Assembly (NCBI GenBank): GCA_964370475.1
Contig: CAYJJI010000005.1
Location: 5,580-69,579 of the forward strand
Direction: 5' to 3'
Source of the DNA: CAYJCL01 sp964370475
GTDB lineage: Bacteria > Bacillota_I > Bacilli_A > RF39 > UBA660
DNA length: 64,000 nucleotides
The translations under genes and the position numbers were made by a program. The notes under the pieces were generated by a model. It made no database searches and was not told the DNA's origin. It saw only the letters and a list, made by a program, of their open reading frames with translations. Shown here one piece after another: positions 49,810 to 57,977 of this stretch (position 1 is the stretch's first letter; each line of letters opens with the position of its first letter).

Positions 49810-50685
49810 TTTATCGATGTCATTTAAGACAACGAATTTTTTTAATAACCATGATGGTTCTATAAGATCTTCTAATTTTGGGTCACCTGTTATTCGATTT
49901 ATAATGATTGTATCTTTTAAATGTTCTAGTTGTTCTACAACTATGTCTATGTATTCGTCTTTTGATAAAATTTTAAATTTATCTTTGTTATATATATCTG
50001 CTAATTCAGTGTTTTTAATTACATGTAACATATGAATTTTCAACCCCCATATAGGAAGGGTATTTAAGTATTTAGCGGTATCTATCATCATTTCTTTTGT
50101 TTCATATGGTAAACCATTTATTATATGAACTAATACTTTAATGTTTCTCTTATGGAGTTCGTAAACCATTTCTTCGAAATTTTGTAAGTCATGACCTCTT
50201 TTAATAAATTTTAATGTTCTATCATGCATTGATTGAAGTCCTAGTTCTATAGTTAAATCTGTTCTTTTATTTAGTTCTTCTAAATAGTCTAGAACTTCAT
50301 TACTTATTGAATCACTTCTTGTACTTATGTTTAATCCAACAACGTTATCTAGTTTTAAGATAGATTCATAGTAGTTTTTTAATGTTTTTAAATCTGCATA
50401 GGTGTTTGTGTTTGCTTGAAAGTAACCGATGTAGTATCCATCTTTCCATTTTTTTTCCATCATTACTTTTATATCATTGAATTGTTTTATTAAATCATCT
50501 TTGACATTACCTGCAAAATCTCCTGAACCTGATGGAGAACAATAAATACATCCTTTGTTATTTACTTTATTTGGACATGAAAAATTAGCATTAAGAGAAA
50601 TTTTAAATACCTTTTTGCCATATTTGTTTTTATAATAATAGTCTAAAGTATGATATCTTTTGTTGTCGATTGCGTATTTGAACAT
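49768..50685 (-). CDS. Radical SAM protein of the YtqA/TIGR01212 family
   Basis: 305 residues from the ATG at 50685 with GGTGAT upstream; an in-frame TTG at 50697 has no such site. The cluster-binding Cys motif is SLNANFSCPNKVNNKGCIYC, with the first Cys eight residues before a CxxC, characteristic of this family. GYYIGYFQANTNTYADL, GLNISTRSDS and ELGLQSMHDRTLKFIKRGHD follow as the SAM-binding barrel. Reported relatives include enzymes acting on tRNA, but the reaction of this subfamily is not firmly known. Confidence 0.9.
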   Translation of the reverse strand: MFKYAIDNKRYHTLDYYYKNKYGKKVFKISLNANFSCPNKVNNKGCIYCSPSGSGDFAGNVKDDLIKQFNDIKVMMEKKWKDGYYIGYFQANTNTYADLKTLKNYYESILKLDNVVGLNISTRSDSISNEVLDYLEELNKRTDLTIELGLQSMHDRTLKFIKRGHDLQNFEEMVYELHKRNIKVLVHIINGLPYETKEMMIDTAKYLNTLPIWGLKIHMLHVIKNTELADIYNKDKFKILSKDEYIDIVVEQLEHLKDTIIINRITGDPKLEDLIEPSWLLKKFVVLNDIDKEMKKRNTYQGMKS

Positions 50686-50701
50686 TTTTATCACCAATGT
50701 T

Positions 50702-50729
50702 ATTTTATCATGATAATAATTTTAGTCAA
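50702..50729 (-). promoter_or_regulatory. Minus-strand promoter of the radical SAM gene
   Basis: The minus strand reads TTGACT (50729-50724), 16-bp spacer, TAAAAT (50707-50702). A 12-bp perfect palindrome TTATCATGATAA (50705-50716) covers the spacer next to the -10 and may be an operator. Confidence 0.65.
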
Positions 50730-50789
50730 TAGTGTATTTTTTTTATCATTATTATATAAAATGTTACTCTTTTATTTTGTTATAACTTG

Positions 50790-50798
50790 TGATATATT
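50790..50798 (+). promoter_or_regulatory. Extended -10 promoter of the LRR surface protein
   Basis: TGA-TATATT, 22 bases before the ATG at 50821. Confidence 0.5.
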
Positions 50799-50820
50799 GT
50801 TATTAGAATAGGTGATTAGT

Positions 50821-52758
50821 ATGGGTTATTTAAGAGAAAAATTTTGTAATAATAAAATGTTATTTATTACTTTAGGAGTGGTACTTTCTATCGCTGTTGC
50901 TGTTGGGATATCTTATGCAATATGGATTTTAACAAATACTCAAACGAGTAAAAATATAGTACAAACAGGTTGTTTTGATATTACATTTGTTGAAGATACA
51001 GATGGTATAGAGTTAAGGAATGCGTATCCAATCACTGATGAGGCAGGTGTAAAATTATCACCATATACTTTTACAATTACAAATACTTGTGATATTGCTG
51101 CTGGATATCAAGTTAATATTGAAATGTTAAATACAACAACACTTGATCATTCATTATTAAAAACTGTTCTTGATACTGGTACACCTACTATATTAAACAC
51201 AAATAGCATAGTAGTGGAAACAATAGCTGATGCTACATCATATATGATTTATCAAGGTATCTTAGAAAAAGATCAGTCAGTTACTCATAATTTAAGAATG
51301 TGGTTGGATGAATCGGCTACTTTAGAAAATTCGCAGAAAAAATTAGCTGAATCAAAAGTTGTTATAATTGCAACTCCTACAAAAGTTCCTGGTGCTGCGG
51401 ATGAAATTCAACTTTGTAAAGATGAATATGCTATGCGAGGTTATACTGCAACATCTGGATCGGAATTTAATTATATTTACGGTGATGATGGTGTAGTTAT
51501 TCATAAATATACTGGTACTTCAACAGATTTAGTAATACCTTGTGAAATAGATAACAAACCTGTTGTTGAAGTAGGTGGAGATGCAATTGTATGTGGTGGT
51601 GAAGGTTGTTTAAATAAAGTGACGATTTCTCAATCGATTGATAGTGTTGTGATTCCTTCAACGGTTAATGTTATTAAAGAATATGCTTTCTATGATACTT
51701 GGGCTTTAAATGAGTTGATTATATTAGATGGAGTAGAGATTATTGGAAATAATATATATAATAACCCTCCAGCTAGTGTTGAAATTGGATTTGATAATAT
51801 TTTACATATTTCAGAAAATATATATAATAGTCTTTTAGCAAATTATTCTAGTCAATTTTCTGATGTTTTAGTAAAAAATACTGATGCAAATGGATTTGAA
51901 TATTTAAGTGTTAAAGATAATAATACTTTTAAGCAACTAATATCTTATAGTGGAAGTAGTGAGAATATAACTATACCTGATGGAGTGACATCTATATCTG
52001 GTAATGCTTTAAATCGTACATGGTCATCTGTATATCCGTCATTAAAAAATATATTTATACCAGATAGTGTTGTGTTTATTGAAGATATTACTTCTGGGTA
52101 TGAAGGCTCGCCGTTTGGAACTAATGAACTTACAGTAAATGCTGATGGTTTTGTTTATACATTAAACGCAGATGGAACTCCGCATACAATATATGATTAT
52201 TATGGAACTGACAAAGATATTGTGATTCCAGAAGGTACTTTATATATTGATGAGTATGCATTTCAATATGCTGATTTAACTAGTGTAGTAATACCTGCGA
52301 GTGTTAAGACAATTGGACATTATGCATTTGATTATAATCAACTTACTAATGTAGTTATTCCTAATGATATTGTTGAAGTATCAAGTAGAGCATTTACTAA
52401 TAATCCTTTTCAAACAACTGCAGAAGGGTTTAATTGTACATATAATGCTGATGGATCTCCTCATACTATATATGGTTATAGTGGTTCTGAGACTGATTTA
52501 GAACTACCTGAGGGAACTAAATACTTGAATAAGTTTGGAGTTTATAATTTAAATTCATTATATTTGCCGGATAGTTTTATTAGTTTAGATAATACTTTTT
52601 ACGGATTGCCAAATGATGTATATGTAGCAGGAAGATCGTCTAGTGGCTTTTCGATAGTTCCTCCTCAAATAGCTGATAATTTTACATCTAATACTTTTAC
52701 ATATGAATTAGATAGTAACATTAGTAAAGAAGATTGGTTGGCAAGTTTACAACCATAA
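50821..52758 (+). CDS. Camelysin-like plus BspA-type leucine-rich-repeat surface protein
   Basis: 645 residues from the ATG at 50821 (AGGTGATT upstream); a GTG at 50812 overlaps the ribosome site. The signal segment (about 12-33) reads FITLGVVLSIAVAVGISYAIW. Residues about 40-190 resemble TasA/CalY (camelysin)-like fibre proteins, with YPITDEAGVKLSPYTFTITN and a Cys pair. From about 230 LRR_5 (BspA-like) repeats appear, such as LTSVVIPASVKTIGHYAFDYN and its variants, with insertions beginning TVNADGFVYTLNADGTPHTIY. It is probably fibre-linked or cell-surface and could bind host or fibre material. Confidence 0.8.
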   Translation: MGYLREKFCNNKMLFITLGVVLSIAVAVGISYAIWILTNTQTSKNIVQTGCFDITFVEDTDGIELRNAYPITDEAGVKLSPYTFTITNTCDIAAGYQVNIEMLNTTTLDHSLLKTVLDTGTPTILNTNSIVVETIADATSYMIYQGILEKDQSVTHNLRMWLDESATLENSQKKLAESKVVIIATPTKVPGAADEIQLCKDEYAMRGYTATSGSEFNYIYGDDGVVIHKYTGTSTDLVIPCEIDNKPVVEVGGDAIVCGGEGCLNKVTISQSIDSVVIPSTVNVIKEYAFYDTWALNELIILDGVEIIGNNIYNNPPASVEIGFDNILHISENIYNSLLANYSSQFSDVLVKNTDANGFEYLSVKDNNTFKQLISYSGSSENITIPDGVTSISGNALNRTWSSVYPSLKNIFIPDSVVFIEDITSGYEGSPFGTNELTVNADGFVYTLNADGTPHTIYDYYGTDKDIVIPEGTLYIDEYAFQYADLTSVVIPASVKTIGHYAFDYNQLTNVVIPNDIVEVSSRAFTNNPFQTTAEGFNCTYNADGSPHTIYGYSGSETDLELPEGTKYLNKFGVYNLNSLYLPDSFISLDNTFYGLPNDVYVAGRSSSGFSIVPPQIADNFTSNTFTYELDSNISKEDWLASLQP

Positions 52759-52848
52759 TTAAAGATGTCGGATTCTTCTGATGTTTTTTTTATTGTTTTT
52801 CTTGTTTTCTTTATTCATGTATTGTAGAATAGCTTAATGAGGTTTTTT

Positions 52849-53598
52849 ATGGAATATGAGTTAAGATTTTTAGAATTATTTGGTTTTAAATTAGTAGAAA
52901 AAAGTGATATAAGTTGGTCTATAGTTGATTCTAATGATGAATTAGTAGGTAGTATAACTTATGTTAGAGATGGTAAGTTATTTAAGTATATTACTATTAT
53001 TAACAGTGAAAAAATAACTTTTTATAAAGACAGAGTTGATAGTAGTAGTGTTACAAGTTATTTTTTCACTGTTAAAGGTTTGGAAGATAAGAATGTTGAA
53101 TTAGATGTTAATGATGGATTATATGTTAAAGTAGTAGATAATACTAATTTCTTATGTATTAGTTTTTGTTTGAGAACTTTAAATGTTAGATGTGGTAGTG
53201 AAGTTTTAATGTTTAGTCAGGATGAGGCGAACTATAATAGTTCTTATACTTGTAATTATGAGACTGAATCGAAAATAATTAATATAGATGCTATAAGTAA
53301 TAATAATTCTTTTAAAGTTACTGTTAGTAATACGGATAATCAATTACCATATAAGTGGACTACACGTATTTTATTACCTTCATCTTTAGATGAAGTTATT
53401 GATAATGAAGAGAGTGGAGTTTTATTAGTTGATAAGGTTTATAATTCTATTGATGAAATAATTCCTTTTAGTGATGGTTGTTTTGAACGTTTAGTTAAAA
53501 GAGAGCTTAATGAATTTGATGCAGGAGCTTGTGCTTTATTTAAGAGTATAAGTAGTAAAAGAAAAAATATGAGGTTGCTAGCAAGCAAGGAGAAGTAA
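52849..53598 (+). CDS. Unknown protein, first of a tandem paralog pair
   Basis: 249 residues from the ATG at 52849, six bases after GAGG; an in-frame ATG at 52837 precedes that site. The start MEYELRFLELFGFKLVEK and the C-terminal DEIIPFSDGCFERLV...SSKRKNMRLL align with the next gene (MEYELRLFGMFGYTIV and NDEIPFISEYLFSLLD...SEKKNLMRNL). There is no signal or membrane segment. The middle is beta-rich with many Val/Ser/Asn. I recognise no family. The two genes lie 7 bases apart and form one unit. Confidence 0.7.
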   Translation: MEYELRFLELFGFKLVEKSDISWSIVDSNDELVGSITYVRDGKLFKYITIINSEKITFYKDRVDSSSVTSYFFTVKGLEDKNVELDVNDGLYVKVVDNTNFLCISFCLRTLNVRCGSEVLMFSQDEANYNSSYTCNYETESKIINIDAISNNNSFKVTVSNTDNQLPYKWTTRILLPSSLDEVIDNEESGVLLVDKVYNSIDEIIPFSDGCFERLVKRELNEFDAGACALFKSISSKRKNMRLLASKEK

Positions 53599-53605
53599 GA
53601 TAATT

Positions 53606-54358
53606 ATGGAATATGAATTAAGATTATTTGGAATGTTTGGTTATACCATTGTTCCAAATGGTCATATTGAATGGTTTGTTTTTGATAATAAAGGTAATCA
53701 TGTTGGAAGAATTGAGTATGTTAATATTTCTAATAATAAATATGGGTATAAAGTAGATGTTAATAGTAATGATTTATTAATATCTTATACTAGAGATGAA
53801 GTTGATACTGATTTATTTTTTAAGTATATATGTATTAAGAGAAGTAATAAGCTATGTGGATTTAGCATTAAGTTAGATAAAACTTTAGGTATTTGTTATA
53901 GTAGTGAAAGTGGGAGTTATATTAATTTAATTATTAATCCTGGAAAAGAAATCAAAGTTAGTATTGATAATGAATTAGTAGAACTTAATGAGGCTTTAGT
54001 TAATAATATTAATTATTTAAAGTATAAATATTCTAAAGATAGTAATAGTTTTTCTTTATATAATGATAGAGAATATTTAGGATATAGAGTTTGTAGATGT
54101 GTTGAGACTAAGAGTATTAAGAATTATTCTAAGTGTGATGATATCAATGATGAAATCATTAAACATAATAAGGGAATTAGTATTGTAGAGAGAGTATATA
54201 ATATATTAAATGATGAGATTCCTTTTATTAGTGAATATTTATTTTCTTTATTAGATTTAAAACTTAATTGTTTTAATACTGATACGGTTCATTTATTATT
54301 TAATTCTTTGAGTGAGAAGAAAAATTTAATGAGAAATCTTAGTGGGAGATTTGAATAA
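53606..54358 (+). CDS. Unknown protein, second of a tandem paralog pair
   Basis: 250 residues; AAGGAGAAG upstream of the ATG lies within the end of the previous gene. It shares the N- and C-terminal patterns of the 52849 protein and a similar length, but the middles have diverged strongly, so the duplication is old. VFDNKGNHVGRIEYV here corresponds to IVDSNDELVGSITYV there. Cytoplasmic, function unknown. Confidence 0.7.
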   Translation: MEYELRLFGMFGYTIVPNGHIEWFVFDNKGNHVGRIEYVNISNNKYGYKVDVNSNDLLISYTRDEVDTDLFFKYICIKRSNKLCGFSIKLDKTLGICYSSESGSYINLIINPGKEIKVSIDNELVELNEALVNNINYLKYKYSKDSNSFSLYNDREYLGYRVCRCVETKSIKNYSKCDDINDEIIKHNKGISIVERVYNILNDEIPFISEYLFSLLDLKLNCFNTDTVHLLFNSLSEKKNLMRNLSGRFE

Positions 54359-54383
54359 CTTATTGTTAAGTTATTCTTTTTTT
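54353..54383 (+). terminator. Intrinsic terminator
   Basis: GAATAACTTA-TTGT-TAAGTTATTC followed by T7; contains the stop codon of the preceding gene. Confidence 0.85.
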
Positions 54384-54391
54384 GGTATTAT
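54383..54391 (+). promoter_or_regulatory. Extended -10 promoter of the GH31 gene
   Basis: TGG-TATTAT beginning at the last T of the terminator, 23 bases before the ATG at 54415. Confidence 0.55.
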
Positions 54392-54414
54392 ATTAATAAT
54401 AAAGGGTGATTATA

Positions 54415-56874
54415 ATGGCTAATGTGGAGAAACATTTTCAAATAAATTTTCAAGCTGGGGTAGCTAAAGAAGGATGTATTATTAAAGGTGATAAGTTTAG
54501 AATCACTGTTTTAAGTGAAATATTAATTCGTCTTGAATATAGTGAGGATAATACTTTTTTAGATAAACCAACTGAATTTGCTTTATCTCGTGATTTTGAA
54601 GTACCTAAATTTAGAGTTGATGAAGATAATAAGTTTATTGTAATTACTACTAGTTACTTTACTTTAGAGTATGTAAAAGGTAAACCGTTTATTGGTCCTA
54701 AGTATGCTCCTGATGCTAATTTGAAAATTAGTTTAAATGATACTGATAAACAATGGTATTTTGGTCACCCAGAAGCTAGGAATTTTTATGGAGTATTAAA
54801 TCATTTAGATAAGACTCCTAACCCTAATGATCAACTTAATGTGGAAAATTTAAAAAATAAAGTTAAGGAAGTAGTTGTTAAAAATAAAGGGTTATATTCT
54901 ACTGATGGGTTTGTATCTTTTGATGATTCTAAATCTTTTGTTATAGAAGAAGATGGTTCTTTAAATAGAGATAGGCTTAATAATTTAGATACTTATGTAT
55001 TTCTATATAAAAGGGATTTTGGTTTATGTTTGAGAGATTATTTTAAATTAACTGGTTCTCCAGCTATGATACCTAGATATGCTCTTGGGATTTGGTGGCA
55101 AAAGAATGAGATGTATTCTTTTAATGATATTAAAAATTTAATTAATGATTTTTCTAAAAATGATATTCCTCTTAGTACTTTGTTATTAGGAGAGTATTGG
55201 CATCAAAAAGATAAAACTAATTTAAGTAGATATCGTAGTGGTTTTGCTTTTAATGGGGAATTATTTGCTGATCCAAGAGCTTTTAGTACTTATTTGCATG
55301 ATAGAGGAATTAAATTGGGAGTTAATATTGATCCTCATGAAGGAGTTTTTACTCATGAACCTAAGTATAATGAGATGGCTTTGGAACTGGGAATTAATAC
55401 TAAGATGACTATTCCTTTTAATATGTATGATTTGAATTTTGTTAATTTGTATTTTCAAAAACTTATTATACCTTTATATAATTATGGAGTAGATATGTTT
55501 TGGATAGATTATTATAATCCTAAAGATAAGATGACTATGGATTTACTTAATTATTATCATTTTAATGATTATAAGAGATTTAATAATCAAAGGGGTTTAA
55601 TACTTAGTAGACCTAATGATTTAGCTCCTCATAGATATCCTATTCATTTTTCTGGTGAAACTGTTGTTAGTTGGAATACTTTAGCTAGTTTACCTTTTTA
55701 TAACAATACTAGTTGTAATATAGGACTATCTTGGTGGAGTCATGATATTGGTGGATTTAAAGATGGGGTTGAAGATTCTGAGTTATATACTAGATATGTT
55801 CAATTAGGAACATTTAGTCCAATATTTAGATTTGCATCGGATATGGGTAAATACTATAAGAGGGAACCATGGAGATGGGATAGTAAGACTTTAAATATAG
55901 TTAAGGGTTATTGTCTTTTAAGACATCGTTTAATCCCTTATTTATATAGTGAAGGGTATAAGTATCATAAAGCTCATATACCTGTTGTTAAGCCTTTATA
56001 TTATAGTGTTCCTGATTTATATGATGAACCAATATATCGTAATGAGTATTTTTTTGGTAGTGAGTTATTAGTAGCTCCTATAACTGTACCTAATGATATT
56101 GTAATGAATCGTTCTATTCATAGATTGTATCTTCCTGAAGGTACTTGGTATGATTTTAATACTGGTAAGAAATTTCAAGGAAATAAAAGATTTATAGCTT
56201 TTTATAAACATGATGAATATCCTGTTTTTGCTAAGAGTGGTTCTATAATACCTTTAGCTATTAACGATAATATAAATAGTACTAGTGTGCCTAAAGATAT
56301 GGAAGTTCATGTATTTCCTGGAAAGAGTAATGTTTATAATTTGTATGAGGATGATGGTAATAGCAAATTGTTTAATGAAGGATATTATATTGTTACTAGA
56401 TTTGATTATAATTACTTAGCTAATAATTATACATTGATTATTCGTCCTGTTGAAGGTAAGAGTGGAATAATTCCTGAATTTAGAAATTACAAAATAAGAT
56501 TTAGAAATACTAGAATGGCGCAAGATGTTATTGCAATGGTGCAAGAAGTTAAATATGAAGTTAAGTCTTATGTAGATAATAATGATTTTATAGTTGAGGT
56601 TAGTAATGTACCTACAATTTCTCAGTTAACGATAAATTGTAAGGGTACTGATATTGAAATAGATGCTATTAGAATTATAAATGAAGATATAGATGGAATA
56701 TTAAATGACTTAAAGATTAAAACTACTTTAAAAGAAGAGATTGCTAGTATTATATATAGTGATATGAATTTTAATAAGAAAAAGGTTGAGATTAGAAAGT
56801 TAAGTAAGAAGGGATTAGATTCTATATTTATTAGAATGTTTATTAGATTGATAGAGTTTATATCAGGAATTTGA
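54415..56874 (+). CDS. GH31 family alpha-glucosidase-like enzyme
   Basis: 819 residues from the ATG at 54415 (GGGTGAT upstream); the GTG at 54406 overlaps that site. It has an N-terminal beta-sandwich (about 1-230) and a catalytic barrel (about 235-570). ALGIWWQKNEMYS and the GVNIDPHEGVFTHE stretch open the barrel. MFWIDYYNPKD (about 365) holds the candidate nucleophile Asp. FSGETVVSWNTL (about 417) is the acid/base loop, with Glu where most relatives have Asp. LSWWSHDIGGFKDGVEDSELYTRYVQLGTFSPIFR is strongly conserved. A C-terminal beta domain follows, then a helical extension (about 760-819). There is no signal peptide, so it should cleave alpha-glucosides inside the cell. Confidence 0.88.
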   Translation: MANVEKHFQINFQAGVAKEGCIIKGDKFRITVLSEILIRLEYSEDNTFLDKPTEFALSRDFEVPKFRVDEDNKFIVITTSYFTLEYVKGKPFIGPKYAPDANLKISLNDTDKQWYFGHPEARNFYGVLNHLDKTPNPNDQLNVENLKNKVKEVVVKNKGLYSTDGFVSFDDSKSFVIEEDGSLNRDRLNNLDTYVFLYKRDFGLCLRDYFKLTGSPAMIPRYALGIWWQKNEMYSFNDIKNLINDFSKNDIPLSTLLLGEYWHQKDKTNLSRYRSGFAFNGELFADPRAFSTYLHDRGIKLGVNIDPHEGVFTHEPKYNEMALELGINTKMTIPFNMYDLNFVNLYFQKLIIPLYNYGVDMFWIDYYNPKDKMTMDLLNYYHFNDYKRFNNQRGLILSRPNDLAPHRYPIHFSGETVVSWNTLASLPFYNNTSCNIGLSWWSHDIGGFKDGVEDSELYTRYVQLGTFSPIFRFASDMGKYYKREPWRWDSKTLNIVKGYCLLRHRLIPYLYSEGYKYHKAHIPVVKPLYYSVPDLYDEPIYRNEYFFGSELLVAPITVPNDIVMNRSIHRLYLPEGTWYDFNTGKKFQGNKRFIAFYKHDEYPVFAKSGSIIPLAINDNINSTSVPKDMEVHVFPGKSNVYNLYEDDGNSKLFNEGYYIVTRFDYNYLANNYTLIIRPVEGKSGIIPEFRNYKIRFRNTRMAQDVIAMVQEVKYEVKSYVDNNDFIVEVSNVPTISQLTINCKGTDIEIDAIRIINEDIDGILNDLKIKTTLKEEIASIIYSDMNFNKKKVEIRKLSKKGLDSIFIRMFIRLIEFISGI

Positions 56875-56899
56875 CAATTAGTTTTATTTATGATATTAT
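56871..56899 (+). promoter_or_regulatory. Consensus promoter of a lipoprotein gene
   Basis: TTGACA at 56871-56876, 17-bp spacer ending TGA, TATTAT at 56894-56899. The TGA stop of the GH31 gene lies inside the -35. Confidence 0.8.
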
Positions 56900-56926
56900 T
56901 TTCTTCGGCTTTTTAAGGGGGAAAAA

Positions 56927-57373
56927 ATGAAAAGTTTTAAAAAATTAGGGATTAAGGAATTTGGTTCTTTAATTACAGCTGCTTCGATAGTATTTACTAT
57001 GAGTGGTTGTAGTTTAAATAAAAATGATAATTTATTAGAAGGTACAGTTTTAGATGATACTAAAATTATTACAATGAGTGGTAAAACTGCTGTATTTGAA
57101 AAAGTATATTGTGATGGAGTAGATTGTGGTAATGGTTTTGGTCATGATCACTATATTGAATTTTATTCTAGATATGAAATGACAAATAGTGAAAAATGTG
57201 ATGATGAATCGGTTTTTAAAACTGATGAATTAAATATACATAATTTGTATTCATGGCTTACTGAAGCACAATTAATAGAGTTATACTCTGGATCTTTTGA
57301 TAATGATGATGCTTTAGATGTTATAAGTGCAGTGTATGATTCTAATAAAGCTAAATCATTAACATTAGGTTAA
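56927..57373 (+). CDS. Small lipoprotein of unknown function
   Basis: 148 residues, AAGGGGG before the ATG. The long N-region (FKKLGIKEFGSLITAASIVFTMSGCS) ends in the lipobox MSGC. The mature part has CDGVDCGNGFGHDHYIEFYSRYE, with paired Cys and a His-Asp-His cluster that could bind metal. It ends in LYSWLTEAQLIELYSGSFDNDDALDVISAVYD. The promoter is the best match to consensus in the window, so it may be highly expressed. Family unknown. Confidence 0.7.
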   Translation: MKSFKKLGIKEFGSLITAASIVFTMSGCSLNKNDNLLEGTVLDDTKIITMSGKTAVFEKVYCDGVDCGNGFGHDHYIEFYSRYEMTNSEKCDDESVFKTDELNIHNLYSWLTEAQLIELYSGSFDNDDALDVISAVYDSNKAKSLTLG

Positions 57374-57380
57374 TAAATAC

Positions 57381-57409
57381 TTGATTATTTAATTATTATT
57401 ATGTATAAT
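57381..57409 (+). promoter_or_regulatory. Promoter of the T-box/leuS operon
   Basis: TTGATT at 57381-57386, 17-bp spacer, TATAAT at 57404-57409. Confidence 0.75.
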
Positions 57410-57414
57410 CTTAT

Positions 57415-57600
57415 TAACGAAGAAGAAAGAGTAGTAATTAGTGAATTTTTAAAGAGAGATAGTGGTGGTGTGAACTATTAAATGAAGCTAATGAATTAAC
57501 TTTTGGAGTTTAAGAGGGTAATTCCTATATAGATTAAGAGTTATAATTAAGGTGGTACCACGGCAATTTCGTCCTTAGCGAAATTGTCGTTTTATTTTGG
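57415..57600 (+). promoter_or_regulatory. T-box riboswitch, leucine (UUA specifier)
   Basis: The conserved T-box AAGGTGGTACCACGG lies at 57549-57563. Upstream are the Stem I features AGAGTAGTA (S-turn side) and AGAGAG, and the pairing ATTAG / CTAAT that brackets the specifier loop. There GAA-TTA-ACT places the specifier codon TTA (Leu) at 57496-57498. It reads uncharged tRNA-Leu: without charging, the antiterminator forms and the downstream membrane protein and leuS are transcribed. Confidence 0.92.
57561..57595 (+). terminator. T-box regulated terminator
   Basis: CGGCAATTTCG (57561-57571... paired with CGAAATTGTCG 57579-57589) and TTTTATTTT. The left arm overlaps the T-box sequence, so the terminator and antiterminator are mutually exclusive. 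Confidence 0.9.
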
Positions 57601-57608
57601 AGGTTTTT

Positions 57609-57977
57609 ATGGAATATATGGTTATGTTTGCAGTGATATTTTTTATAGTTTCTATTTTGTATTATATTTTACTTAGAGTATTAAATAAGAAAAAGAAATT
57701 AAAAGATATTAAGGAGATTATGTTTTTAGTACTTAAGTATAATCTTGATATTAAAAAATTAAAAAAGAATAATATATTTTTTGTGATGGCGTTAATTAAT
57801 AGTTTTATTATATCGTTAGTTTCAATGATTATTATGTTAGTTCCTTTTGATAATTATATATTTATATTATTAGGTTTTTCATTAGGATTTGTAATATTGT
57901 TATTAATGATATATGCGTGTTATGAAATATATGGAAGATTTTTAAATGAAAGATATGGAGTGGATAAGAATGAATGA
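57609..57977 (+). CDS. Small membrane protein under T-box control
   Basis: 122 residues from the ATG at 57609 with TTGGAGG upstream; the frame extends to a TTG at 57597 inside that site. Three membrane segments lie near 4-24, 58-80 and 84-108, with a Lys-rich loop between the first two (LNKKKKLKDIKEIMF, then YNLDIKKLKKNNIFF). It sits between the leucine T-box and leuS and overlaps leuS by 8 bases, so it should be made when charged tRNA-Leu is short. From memory, similar proteins precede other synthetase genes in related uncultured Bacilli. Function unknown. Confidence 0.75.
   Translation: MEYMVMFAVIFFIVSILYYILLRVLNKKKKLKDIKEIMFLVLKYNLDIKKLKKNNIFFVMALINSFIISLVSMIIMLVPFDNYIFILLGFSLGFVILLLMIYACYEIYGRFLNERYGVDKNE

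Noticed and set aside
52759..52790. Terminator after the LRR surface protein
   Set aside because: A T8 run is present, but the preceding bases do not form a convincing stem; left uncalled.
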